From the NCBI GenBank assembly GCA_965652145.1, contig CBFGTV010000100.1, forward strand, positions 1 to 10,205: a stretch of 10,205 nt of DNA, given 5' to 3'. The number at the start of each line of letters is the position of its first letter. Within the stretch, counting starts at the first letter, position 1. Positions 1-6,323 of this stretch are shown one piece after another. Position numbers and translations under genes: made by a program. The notes under the pieces were generated by a model, which worked only from the letters and a program-made list of their open reading frames with translations, was not told where the DNA came from and did not search any database. The stretch comes from CBFGTV01 sp965652145 (lineage in GTDB: Bacteria; Bacillota; Clostridia; Peptostreptococcales; Natronincolaceae).

Positions 1-55
1 TAGTGGCAGGGCGATTGGAAAGAACCATAACCCGGTCTGCCATAGAGATGGCTTC
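1..55 (-). pseudogene. ABC transporter ATPase, 3' part of the interrupted gene (partial)
   Basis: Read on the minus strand from position 55 down to 1, this encodes EAISMADRVMVLSNRPAT, the segment just after the H-loop of ATPases of the nitrate/sulfonate/taurine (SsuB/TauB) type. The gene continues beyond the left window edge. The frame stays open rightward across attL into the element for about a dozen codons before a stop, but I see no ATG with a ribosome site there, so this half is probably not translated on its own. It pairs with the 5' part at 10137-10205. The transported substrate cannot be told from this short piece. Confidence 0.85.
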
Positions 56-78
56 AGGTATGTCAATAAAAATGCGAC
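33..78. other. attL: attL, left attachment site of the element
   Basis: The left arm is ABC-gene sequence (half of attB) and the right arm is element sequence (half of attP). They meet at CTTC (52-55), which also occurs at 10151-10154. Taking TC (54-55) as the central dinucleotide, the rebuilt attB (left flank plus right flank) has matching complementary bases at about 8 of the first 14 positions on either side. The rebuilt attP has a CT/AG pair next to the core and TACA/TGTA further out. Such imperfect dyad symmetry around a non-palindromic dinucleotide is usual for large serine recombinases. The outer limits of the site are approximate. Confidence 0.7.
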
Positions 79-97
79 CAGGAGAAATAACAGCTTA

Positions 98-188
98 TTG
101 AGATGAAAGGGATTATAGTATGATAAAATAAACTTGCATGATAAGACAGCAATAATAAGAAGTTTTTTTAAAGGAGGCGTGGTATAAT
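98..188 (+). promoter_or_regulatory. Leader and probable promoter of the VOC-like gene
   Basis: A perfect TATAAT (183-188) lies 25 bp before the start of the VOC-like gene, but the hexamer 17 bp upstream (about 160-165) is poor, so the match rests on the -10 alone. A second possible promoter has TTGAGA at 98-103 with TATGAT or TGATAA around 119-126. A free-standing AAGGAGG at 171-177 has no usable start codon behind it. The rest of 56-213 shows no gene. Confidence 0.4.
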
Positions 189-213
189 ATAAAAAATTGA
201 AGGAGGCTGTAGC

Positions 214-624
214 ATGATTAAAACCATACTTCCCTTTTTATATTTTAATGGTAATTGTCAAGAGGCCTTGGATTTTTACTCCACAGTGTTTAAGGTGCCT
301 ATTCTGGAAAGGGTTACCTACAGAGAGGCAGAAATGGAGGTCGATGCTCATCAAAAAAACTATATTATGAATGCCACTATGGCCTTTGGAGACATGACCA
401 TATCTGCCACCGATGTGGTGGACAACCATCCCTTGACCAGGGGGAATACCATTTCAATTTGGCTGGAAATCGAATCAGAAGAAGCGATTAAATCCATTTA
501 CGAGGAATTTATTGACAGGAATTGTAAAGTCATTACTCCATTGGAACCCACCTTTTGGGGTTCTATCTACGCCAAGGTGCAGGACCCCTTCGACTATATT
601 TGGGAGTTAAATTACCAAGAATAG
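214..624 (+). CDS. VOC (glyoxalase/PhnB-like) family protein
   Basis: A 136-residue protein of the vicinal-oxygen-chelate superfamily, PhnB-like branch (often annotated as glyoxalase/bleomycin-resistance or 3-demethylubiquinone methyltransferase-like). Visible family marks are the N-terminal LPFLYFNGNCQEALDFY (6-22), the MAFGDMTISATD strand segment (56-67), and the C-terminal TFWGSIYAKVQDPFDYIWELNY (113-134). The length is normal for a single-chain protein that dimerises through paired beta-alpha-beta-beta-beta units. The start is fixed by AGGAGG (201-206) seven bases before the ATG. It is a single-gene unit at the left end, ending in a terminator shared with the convergent hydrolase. Substrate and reaction are unknown: this subgroup lacks a confirmed general activity, so no enzyme name is assigned. 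Confidence 0.85.
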   Translation: MIKTILPFLYFNGNCQEALDFYSTVFKVPILERVTYREAEMEVDAHQKNYIMNATMAFGDMTISATDVVDNHPLTRGNTISIWLEIESEEAIKSIYEEFIDRNCKVITPLEPTFWGSIYAKVQDPFDYIWELNYQE

Positions 625-637
625 CTATTAAAGAATG

Positions 638-671
638 AAAAAAGGCTGGTCTTTTGAATAGACTAGCCTTT
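638..671. terminator. Bidirectional terminator between the VOC gene and the hydrolase gene
   Basis: AAAGGCTGGTC (641-651) pairs with GACTAGCCTTT (661-671) with one G-T wobble, around a 9-base loop. On the minus strand the stem runs into a row of T (the A-run at 638-643), so it is a good terminator for the hydrolase gene. On the plus strand the T-run is weak, but the position suits the VOC gene as well. Confidence 0.75.
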
Positions 672-738
672 AAAATTTAGGAACAATACGAAAGTAACCT
701 TAATACATATAATGCTTAAACGATTCATTACAGCAAGA

Positions 739-1725
739 TTATTTATTCAAGAAGTCCATTACTTTGGCAGCATACTGCTGAGGATAATCTATATAGGCTT
801 CGATATGGGCACTATTCACCATCCATAGCTCCTTTTCAGCTGAGGCGATATTTTCATATATCTGTTCACCCATATCCGGTGGGCACAGGGTGTCCTTTGT
901 ACCCTGAATAACCAAGGTGGGAATTTCATTACTCTTTTGGGCATTTACAATATCAACATCATTAAAACCAAAGCCGTAGCGCAGCTTTAAATACCAATTT
1001 CCGCTCCATAGGACATAAGCTGTAGGTAAGCTTTTAGCTTCTTCCATTTGATTCCAAACAGCTAAAAACATATTTTCCATGCTATCATAGGAGGAGTCCA
1101 TAATGACATAATCCAGACTATCTTTAGCATGTTCCGTTGCAGCATAAAGGCCTGAGGTGGCAGCCCCCATGGAGATGCCATGGACAACCACTTTATGATT
1201 CTTAACCTTTTCTTGAGCATAATCTACCAGGGCCTTTACATCTAGTTTTTCATAATAACCGAAGGTGACAATTTCATTTAGAGAATCTCCGCTGGCCCGT
1301 TGATCAATAGTAATTACATTCCAGCCATTTTTCAAGTAGACTTCAGCTACGGGGTACACACTAACATGATCACCGCCAGCTCCATGTACTAGAATCACCG
1401 TATCATTATCGGCTTCTCCATTGGCGGTAAAGGCATAAACAGGAATGATATTGTCATCCTCAGCCTTTAAAGTAAATTGTTCAGGCGTATAGGCCATCTC
1501 AAAGGCGGCTAGGTCATAGCCCCACTTTTCCAACTGCTTAACACTATTCTCCTTCGTATCGTTGTCGACATTTTGATATAACAAACCTGCTGCGACCTGC
1601 TTTCCCAGCCAATATGTGAAAATAAGAAAAGCCAAAAAGATAAGTCCGAAAAGGCAGAATAGAAGCTTTTTTAATATACCCCCCTTATGCCTGCGCCTAC
1701 TGCCCTTTTGAATGGTTTTATACAT
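739..1725 (-). CDS. Membrane-anchored alpha/beta hydrolase
   Basis: A 328-residue alpha/beta-hydrolase-fold protein. A basic N-terminus (KGSRRRHKGG) is followed by one hydrophobic segment at about 20-40, so it is probably an inner-membrane-anchored enzyme with its catalytic domain outside. The domain shows HGAGG (114-118, oxyanion region), the nucleophile elbow GISMG with Ser185, an acid in GTKDTLCPP (Asp278), and the histidine in NSAHIEAY (His307), so the triad looks complete. It resembles the Bacillus YqkD/YfhR (BEM46-like) serine hydrolases. The substrate is unknown; esterase or peptidase-type activity is possible. The ATG follows AAAGGAG (1734-1740) by eight bases. A TATAAT on the minus strand (1759-1764) with TAGAGA 17 bp upstream is the likely promoter. 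It is transcribed alone. Confidence 0.87.
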   Translation of the reverse strand: MYKTIQKGSRRRHKGGILKKLLFCLFGLIFLAFLIFTYWLGKQVAAGLLYQNVDNDTKENSVKQLEKWGYDLAAFEMAYTPEQFTLKAEDDNIIPVYAFTANGEADNDTVILVHGAGGDHVSVYPVAEVYLKNGWNVITIDQRASGDSLNEIVTFGYYEKLDVKALVDYAQEKVKNHKVVVHGISMGAATSGLYAATEHAKDSLDYVIMDSSYDSMENMFLAVWNQMEEAKSLPTAYVLWSGNWYLKLRYGFGFNDVDIVNAQKSNEIPTLVIQGTKDTLCPPDMGEQIYENIASAEKELWMVNSAHIEAYIDYPQQYAAKVMDFLNK

Positions 1726-1758
1726 TAGATATGCTCCTTTACAGGTGAATTTGCTATT

Positions 1759-1787
1759 ATTATACCAAAGACTTCAAAAATTCTCTA
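1759..1787 (-). promoter_or_regulatory. Probable sigma-A promoter of the hydrolase gene
   Basis: On the minus strand, TAGAGA (1787-1782; four of six bases of TTGACA) is followed after 17 bp by a perfect TATAAT (1764-1759), about 33 bases upstream of the hydrolase ATG. Confidence 0.55.
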
Positions 1788-1896
1788 TCTAAATAGCAGT
1801 TTAGTTGTTAATTTTTCAGCGCTTGCCCCTTCCGCAACCCAGAAGCTATAAGAAGTAGGGTATTTCAATATACTTACACAGGGAGGGATAAACTTT

Positions 1897-1965
1897 ATGA
1901 TGAAAGGCAAATATCAGGCAAGATTCTTTAGGTGGATGCCATCAGTACAGAAAAACTTCACTTAA
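1897..1965 (+). CDS. Possible 22-residue basic peptide
   Basis: A very short frame beginning ATG ATG after GGGAGGG (1881-1887), with good spacing of about nine bases. It encodes MMKGKYQARFFRWMPSVQKN plus FT, which is basic and aromatic. Its last eight bases overlap the 3' end of the recombinase gene on the opposite strand. No family is recognised. The only support is the strong ribosome site in an otherwise empty 230-bp gap (1726-1957). It may be a chance frame or the remains of a lost gene. Confidence 0.22.
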   Translation: MMKGKYQARFFRWMPSVQKNFT

Positions 1966-3577
1966 AAAATATTTTCAAGTTTTCCCCATCCCATTGAATT
2001 TCCTTGATGATTGCTTTTAATATTCTTCGTTTCTCGGTGATGGTCAGCTTGTGAAAAAAATCATTTGATTGACTGGCCAGGGAATAGATAATTTCCAGGC
2101 TTTGTTTTTCAAGAGAAGGTATATCAGGGGTTTTGATGAGCTTTAGCTGGTGCTCGATTTCTTTCATCCTTTGGTCAAGGACTTCAATTTGATTAATCAT
2201 ATATTTAGCTGCCGTAGAGTTATGATTTTGGGATAGTTGAACTGTCAGGTTTTGAATAGCAGCCCTACATTCTATTAACTCCTTTTCAAATAGCTCCCTT
2301 TTTCCATTAAATTGAGTAGTAGATTTTTCAAAGCCACTGTTTTTTTCCGCCAGCAGGGAATATACTTCTTCGGGGTGGGCTTGTAATTTCTGTATTTCCT
2401 TAATTATCAAGGCATCGGCTTCAGCACCATTCAAGTTAGTTCCTTGACATCGGCTTCCCCGAGAAGCTTCCTTCATTTTGCATTTATAATAGTAATGACG
2501 AACCTGGCCATTAGTGTATTTAAAGGTGATTTTCATGCCAGACCCGCAAGCACACCTTAACAATGATGTAATCAACCCGTATTCCCCGGTATCACTCCTT
2601 GGCGCCTTGGCGGAATTTCTTCTAAGCATTTCTTGAACATGAATCCAGTCATTTGAAGAAATAACACCGGGGTGGCTTCCCACCACTGCAATCCACTCCT
2701 CCTTTTTTCTAATTTTGGCAGAGCAGTTTCTTTGATTATTGTATTTGTTATAGATAAATAGGCCGTTTATACCGTTGAATTCGGCCTTATCGCTGGCAAT
2801 ATCAATACCTTCTTTCAGAAGCCATGTATATATTTTTTCATCTGCCATCACATAAACGGTATTGGTGAGAATAAGCCTTAGGGCCCGAAGATTAAAATCA
2901 TTTCCATATTTTGATTTAATCTGATTTTCGAGGGACCAATTTAAAAGTCGGTTCAGAGAGCCCAACTCAATGTATTTACGATAGAGCTGCTTTACTAAAG
3001 CCAGCTCCTGGGGTATAGGCCTTAGCTGCTGCATTTTTTTCTTCTTAAAATTATCGTCCAGATACTCCACAGGGCTTCCACAGTAACCGGTTGGGGGTTT
3101 TCCGCCCAGCCATCGGCCAGTTCGGGCAAGCTTAAGAAAGTTATCTCGAATACGTTCCCCAATGGTTTCCCTTTCCAGCTGTGCGAAAACACTGGATATA
3201 TACATCATAGCCCTTCCCATGGGAGTAGCAGTGTCGAATCTTTCCCGGATAGATACAAAGGCAATATTGTTTTTTTCAAATAAATCAATGATGCCGGTAA
3301 AATCAGAAATATTTCTGCTGATACGATCTAGCCTGTAGCAGATTAAAATTTGGAATTTTTTTAGCTTGGCATCATGAAGCAATTTTTGAAATTCGGGACG
3401 ATCGGTATCCTTAGCAGAAAAGCCCTCGTCAATGTAAATCAGATATTGAATATTTTCATTAGCTAAAAAAGCCTCGGCGTATTCCTTACAGGATTTTACC
3501 TGATTGATTACGGACTCTCCCTTGTCAGTTTCCTTGGATTTTCTGGCATAAATGGCCACTACAATGTGCTCTCCCAT
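1958..3577 (-). CDS. Large serine recombinase (integrase/excisionase of the element)
   Basis: A 539-residue site-specific recombinase, the likely enzyme that inserts and excises this element. The N-terminal resolvase domain (about 6-150) has the nucleophile in YARKSKE (Ser14) and the active-site helix YRLDRISRN (81-89, with Arg82 and Arg85). A recombinase domain follows (about 160-300). A zinc ribbon has Cys342, Cys344, Cys366 and Cys377, followed by a charged coiled coil (about 425-482) and a C-terminal tail. This order matches large serine integrases, including the SpoIVCA type, and the length is usual. All catalytic residues I can check are present, so it should be active. The ATG has AAGGTG (3583-3588) five bases upstream. 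It lies 1.9 kb inside attL, pointing towards it, which is farther from the attachment site than in most such elements. The AT-rich gap upstream separates it from a divergent membrane-protein gene. Confidence 0.95.
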   Translation of the reverse strand: MGEHIVVAIYARKSKETDKGESVINQVKSCKEYAEAFLANENIQYLIYIDEGFSAKDTDRPEFQKLLHDAKLKKFQILICYRLDRISRNISDFTGIIDLFEKNNIAFVSIRERFDTATPMGRAMMYISSVFAQLERETIGERIRDNFLKLARTGRWLGGKPPTGYCGSPVEYLDDNFKKKKMQQLRPIPQELALVKQLYRKYIELGSLNRLLNWSLENQIKSKYGNDFNLRALRLILTNTVYVMADEKIYTWLLKEGIDIASDKAEFNGINGLFIYNKYNNQRNCSAKIRKKEEWIAVVGSHPGVISSNDWIHVQEMLRRNSAKAPRSDTGEYGLITSLLRCACGSGMKITFKYTNGQVRHYYYKCKMKEASRGSRCQGTNLNGAEADALIIKEIQKLQAHPEEVYSLLAEKNSGFEKSTTQFNGKRELFEKELIECRAAIQNLTVQLSQNHNSTAAKYMINQIEVLDQRMKEIEHQLKLIKTPDIPSLEKQSLEIIYSLASQSNDFFHKLTITEKRRILKAIIKEIQWDGENLKIFFK

Positions 3578-3748
3578 CGCATCACCTTAAATTGAAAAGT
3601 ATTTCTGTCTACAATATCTTATATTAGTTATAGGCTTGGTGTATGCTGATAAAAGAGATTTTTTCATATATTCCATATTGGGTTTTTTAGTTTTTGAAGA
3701 AAAAGGTAGGAATATGGCACTATTTTCTATAATTATACAATGTTCGAC

Positions 3749-3763
3749 ACAAATTAAATTTGT
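3749..3763. promoter_or_regulatory. Palindrome ACAAATT-A-AATTTGT in the recombinase/membrane-protein divergent region
   Basis: A perfect 7-bp inverted repeat with one central base lies between the divergent recombinase and membrane-protein genes. On the minus strand a TATAAT (3737-3732) sits 11 bp from it, so the palindrome would cover the -35 region of a leftward promoter for the recombinase. It could be an operator. No repressor gene is recognised in the window. The remaining 3578-3816 gap is AT-rich and shows no gene. Confidence 0.35.
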
Positions 3764-3816
3764 CCTGTGCTATCTTAGTATATAGTATTTTTGCCATTTA
3801 AAGGGGAGAAAAGTCT

Positions 3817-4728
3817 GTGCAATGGTTATTTAAGAAAAAACAATTATATTATCAACAATCTCTGAAGCTGTCAATTAAACCCTTTAGTATTATGTTACTC
3901 CTTTCAAGCATTGTAATCTTTTTGCTAAGCTTTATATATAGCTTAATAACAGTGATATTGCTATATAATTATGGGCCAATATTTTATATGGCGGTTACTT
4001 TTGGAACCTTAATCTATGGGGGGATTTTAGGATTAATTGCCCGAGTAAGTATATGGATTAGTAATGTAAGACATCGAATTATAGCTATTTTCCTGTTCGC
4101 AGGGATTATTTTGATGGCGGAGTACTTTACCGGAGTCTTTTGGGTATTTTTTAACTTTAAGAGAAAGCTACTTATTTGGAATCCAAGGGATTTATTGTAT
4201 GCCATAATGTTTATAGCTGATTCAGGATGGGAAATATACATAGGTGGGTATCATCCGTATATCATAAGGGGCCAGACGATATATTTAATCTGGTTAGTTA
4301 AGTTTTTAATACTGTTATTACCAGCCATTGCTGCAAGCTATCCATCATTACAGGTAAGACCCTTCTGTGAAAAGTGTAGAGATTGGGTGGAAAATGTGAA
4401 GATAATCGAGCCTTTAGAGCTTATACCAGACCCTAAAAAGCTTAAGAAGGAACTTGAAAATCATTACTACTCATCTTTAATAATGCTTAATAAAATAGAT
4501 TCTTCAAAGGACACATATACCAGGATTAAGCTTCGTAGATGCTTTACCTGTATGGATAGCTTTTATCTTTCCGTCAGTCAAATAACTTATTGGGGAAACT
4601 ATCATGTTCTGGGTAAACCTAAAAAATTTACAACTTCTAAAAAATATGTTAAAAATCTAAAGATAGATGAAGAACTTTATTTGTATCTTTGCAATACCTT
4701 TTGTATCAGTACCATGGATTGTTTTTAA
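3817..4728 (+). CDS. Unrecognised polytopic membrane protein with two CxxC pairs
   Basis: A 303-residue protein that I cannot place in a family. The N-terminal half has about four hydrophobic segments (roughly 24-50, 54-80, 86-112 and 155-175). The C-terminal half is soluble and charged, with CEKC (184-187) and CFTC (242-245), which together could bind one zinc ion, and a lysine-rich stretch at 268-283. The start is GTG with AAGGGGAG (3801-3808) eight bases upstream. Base use is clearly more AT-rich than in the ric and flavodiiron genes. It diverges from the recombinase. The last residues (CNTFCISTMDCF) look unlike a normal end: the +1 frame from ATG 4667 to TGA 4765 instead encodes a hydrophobic segment followed by RRSSK, so a frameshift near the 3' end is possible. 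A palindromic repeat begins 15 bp after the stop. Confidence 0.7.
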   Translation: MQWLFKKKQLYYQQSLKLSIKPFSIMLLLSSIVIFLLSFIYSLITVILLYNYGPIFYMAVTFGTLIYGGILGLIARVSIWISNVRHRIIAIFLFAGIILMAEYFTGVFWVFFNFKRKLLIWNPRDLLYAIMFIADSGWEIYIGGYHPYIIRGQTIYLIWLVKFLILLLPAIAASYPSLQVRPFCEKCRDWVENVKIIEPLELIPDPKKLKKELENHYYSSLIMLNKIDSSKDTYTRIKLRRCFTCMDSFYLSVSQITYWGNYHVLGKPKKFTTSKKYVKNLKIDEELYLYLCNTFCISTMDCF

Positions 4729-4742
4729 TCCCTTCTTTATTG

Positions 4743-4897
4743 TAGTACGCCGGTCATCTAAATGACGAGATAGGGGCATGGTGTTATTATTCCAAAAACA
4801 AGCGAAAAGGAAGCCATATCGAATAATATGGCGAATTAAAGATAAAGCTATTTTGGGATATTCCAGGTGGTTTCGCTATTTAGATGACCAGGTACTA
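4743..4897. repeat. 155-bp imperfect palindromic repeat, MITE-like
   Basis: The ends are inverted: GTAC-GCC-GGTCATCTAAAT (4745-4763) faces ATTTAGATGACC-AG-GTAC (4878-4895), including a perfect 12-bp inverted match. TA dinucleotides lie directly outside both ends (4743-4744 and 4896-4897), as a TA target duplication would give. The centre is a perfect 7-bp hairpin, GCCATAT (4813-4819) with ATATGGC (4826-4832), nearly concentric with the outer arms, and the sequence between is partly complementary. The whole could fold as one long stem. It fills the gap between convergent genes and could also act as a terminator. No transposase is encoded. Confidence 0.6.
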
Positions 4898-4919
4898 AGC
4901 TTTTACATTAGGGGTAGTT

Positions 4920-5294
4920 TCATTCTAATTCGTAATCATAAACGATATGCTTCTTTTGTTCAATCTGAACTCTTACCTTTCTATCCGGGTACCTTTCCTT
5001 AATTTTTTGTCCATATCCTTTAGCCAGCTGTTCAGCTTTATTTTCATTAAGACCCTCTTCTATCAGAATGGTGGCAATAAGCCAGTCTGTCTTTTCCAGG
5101 AGACTAATACTGGAAACACCTGATTCCAATTCCAACTGTAACTTCAGTTCATTACTGACATCCTCCCCGACAGGGTTATAGGGATTTTCAACGCCTTCTC
5201 CTTCGGGTGGCCTTTCTGTTCTGCCGCATGAGATAAGCAGCAGACTTATTATGAGAAAAGAGAGCATAAATAATCTAGATAATTTTCTGTACAT
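4920..5294 (-). CDS. Small lipoprotein, possibly sporulation-type
   Basis: A 124-residue predicted lipoprotein. From the ATG at 5294, the N-terminus MYRKLSRLFMLSFLIISLLL is a signal peptide, followed by a lipobox LISC with Cys23 as the lipidated residue. A Pro/Glu-rich linker (PPEGEGVENPYNPVGED) leads to a folded part with a beta-alpha-beta pattern (SGVSSISLLEKTDWLIATIL, then a helix GLNENKAEQLAKGYGQKIKE, then VRVQIEQKK). The start was chosen because GGAGG (5301-5305) lies six bases before it; an upstream in-frame ATG at 5405 has no such site and would bury the signal peptide. The topology is reminiscent of YhcN/YlaJ-type sporulation lipoproteins, but I see no clear signature, so the function is left open. 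It is convergent with the membrane-protein gene. Confidence 0.72.
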   Translation of the reverse strand: MYRKLSRLFMLSFLIISLLLISCGRTERPPEGEGVENPYNPVGEDVSNELKLQLELESGVSSISLLEKTDWLIATILIEEGLNENKAEQLAKGYGQKIKERYPDRKVRVQIEQKKHIVYDYELE

Positions 5295-5328
5295 ACTGCA
5301 CCTCCAATTATTATTAGTTCTGCCGGTT

Positions 5329-5356
5329 ATAGTATTTACAATACTGATACTTTCAA
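5329..5356 (-). promoter_or_regulatory. Probable promoter and repeated AGTATTG motif of the lipoprotein gene
   Basis: On the minus strand, TTGAAA (5356-5351) and TACTAT (5334-5329) are 16 bp apart, a fair sigma-A promoter. The same stretch holds AGTATTG twice with AGTATC between, and a perfect inverted repeat AGTATT-N3-AATACT (5331-5345). These could be a regulator's binding sites, but the bound protein is unknown. Confidence 0.4.
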
Positions 5357-5485
5357 TACTCACTTCATAAGCCTTGAAAGTAACATGATCCGTAAAATTA
5401 ATCAATATAGAAAAATCGTATAGCCAAAAGATACTTTAAGAATACTAAATTAAAAGAAATATATGAATAAATAAAGGCATGTAAA

Positions 5486-5497
5486 AGCAGCGCTGCT
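5486..5497. promoter_or_regulatory. 12-bp perfect palindrome AGCAGCGCTGCT
   Basis: A GC-rich perfect palindrome stands out in the AT-rich gap 5406-5586 between the divergent lipoprotein and ric genes. GTAAAA occurs on both sides (5481-5486 and 5498-5503). It could be a protein-binding site; there is no further support. Confidence 0.25.
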
Positions 5498-5560
5498 GTA
5501 AAAATAAGCTGTAGGATCAGAAGGACTATACATAAAAAATATAGATGGTGTGAGGCGAAT

Positions 5561-5591
5561 CACATTATCAATGTGTATAGGGTGGTATGAT
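5561..5591 (+). promoter_or_regulatory. Putative operator and extended -10 promoter of the ric-flavodiiron operon
   Basis: CACATT-ATC-AATGTG (5561-5575) is a perfect 6-bp inverted repeat. It is followed by TGGTATGAT (5583-5591), an extended -10 (TGnTATGAT) with no good -35 except TTATCA (5565-5570, 15 bp spacing) inside the palindrome. A regulator binding there would control access to the promoter. Operons of this content are known to be controlled by NO- or redox-sensing regulators, but the palindrome does not clearly match a consensus I can name. Confidence 0.42.
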
Positions 5592-5631
5592 GAAATCAAT
5601 ATACAACCATAATTTAGGGAGGGTTATATTT

Positions 5632-6309
5632 ATGAAAAAACTAGATATGAATCTTACAATTGGAGAAAGTGTCACTTTACATCCGGAATTGGTGAAGGTT
5701 TATATGGACTATGATGTAGATTTTTGCTGTGGCGGTGACAGAACGGTTAAAGAAGCTATAGAAAGGGATGCCAGGGATATCGAAGGGCTGATTAAGGATG
5801 CAGAGGAAGCGATGGAAAGGGCTGAAAAATTAGAAGTTGATTCTAAAAAAATGAAGCTTTCCGATTTTTCAACAGAGCAATTAATTGAACGGATTGTTAA
5901 CAAACACCACAGCTACTTAAAAAAAGAGCTGCCGGTTATATCTGAATTGATATTTAAAATCCTTATGGTACATGGTGATAAACATCCAGAGCTTTTTGAG
6001 CTTCATAAAGTCTTTGGAGGGTTAAAAACAGAGCTTGAGAATCATCTGGTAAAGGAAGAGGTTCAATTGTTTCCTAAAATAAGTGAAGGTGGCCCAAGGC
6101 TTAAGGAGTTAGTTGAAGCCCTAGAAGGAGAACATGACGATGCCGGGGATGCGCTTCATCAAATTACTGATTTGACCAAGCATTTTAAAGCACCGGCAGA
6201 TGGCTGTACCACCTTTCAGCTGGTATATGAGAAGCTAAAGGCCTTTGTAGCCGACATGTATATGCATGTTCATACAGAAAATAATATTCTATTTAAAAGA
6301 TTTGTTTAG
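5632..6309 (+). CDS. ric: RIC/ScdA-type di-iron protein for iron-sulfur cluster repair
   Basis: A 225-residue RIC (YtfE/ScdA) protein, which helps restore iron-sulfur clusters damaged by nitric oxide or peroxide in the cytoplasm. The N-terminal ScdA_N domain (about 5-45) has the family motif DFCCGG (30-35). The rest is a hemerythrin-like four-helix domain with candidate di-iron ligands His92/His93, His114, His138, Glu142 (NHLVKEE), His168 (EHDD), and His212 with Glu216 (MHVHTEN). The set matches YtfE spacing, so the centre looks intact. Start: AGGGAGGG (5616-5623) lies eight bases before the ATG at 5632. An in-frame ATG at 5587 would add 15 unrelated residues and has a weaker site. The flavodiiron gene follows after 14 bp, so the two form an operon with a shared role in NO and oxygen defence. 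Confidence 0.93.
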   Translation: MKKLDMNLTIGESVTLHPELVKVYMDYDVDFCCGGDRTVKEAIERDARDIEGLIKDAEEAMERAEKLEVDSKKMKLSDFSTEQLIERIVNKHHSYLKKELPVISELIFKILMVHGDKHPELFELHKVFGGLKTELENHLVKEEVQLFPKISEGGPRLKELVEALEGEHDDAGDALHQITDLTKHFKAPADGCTTFQLVYEKLKAFVADMYMHVHTENNILFKRFV

Positions 6310-6323
6310 AAAGGGGTATTAAA

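Noticed and set aside
4014..4241. 75-codon minus-strand frame inside the membrane-protein gene
   Set aside because: No ribosome site; the sense frame has coherent membrane segments and a good start.
4667..4765. 32-residue hydrophobic frame overlapping the end of the membrane-protein gene
   Set aside because: No ribosome site and its end lies in the palindromic repeat. Kept only as a hint of a frameshift at that gene's 3' end.
4778..5002. Open frame of 74 codons on the plus strand with a hydrophobic, basic product
   Set aside because: It lies mostly inside the palindromic repeat and then runs antisense over the 3' end of the lipoprotein gene. The ribosome site is weak and the product resembles nothing known to me.
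5295..5405. Longer start for the lipoprotein at 5405
   Set aside because: It would place 37 residues before a clear signal peptide and includes the predicted promoter; GGAGG supports 5294.
5587..5631. Upstream ATG start for ric
   Set aside because: It would add 15 residues not seen in the family; the strong AGGGAGGG site serves the ATG at 5632, and the predicted -10 overlaps the upstream ATG.
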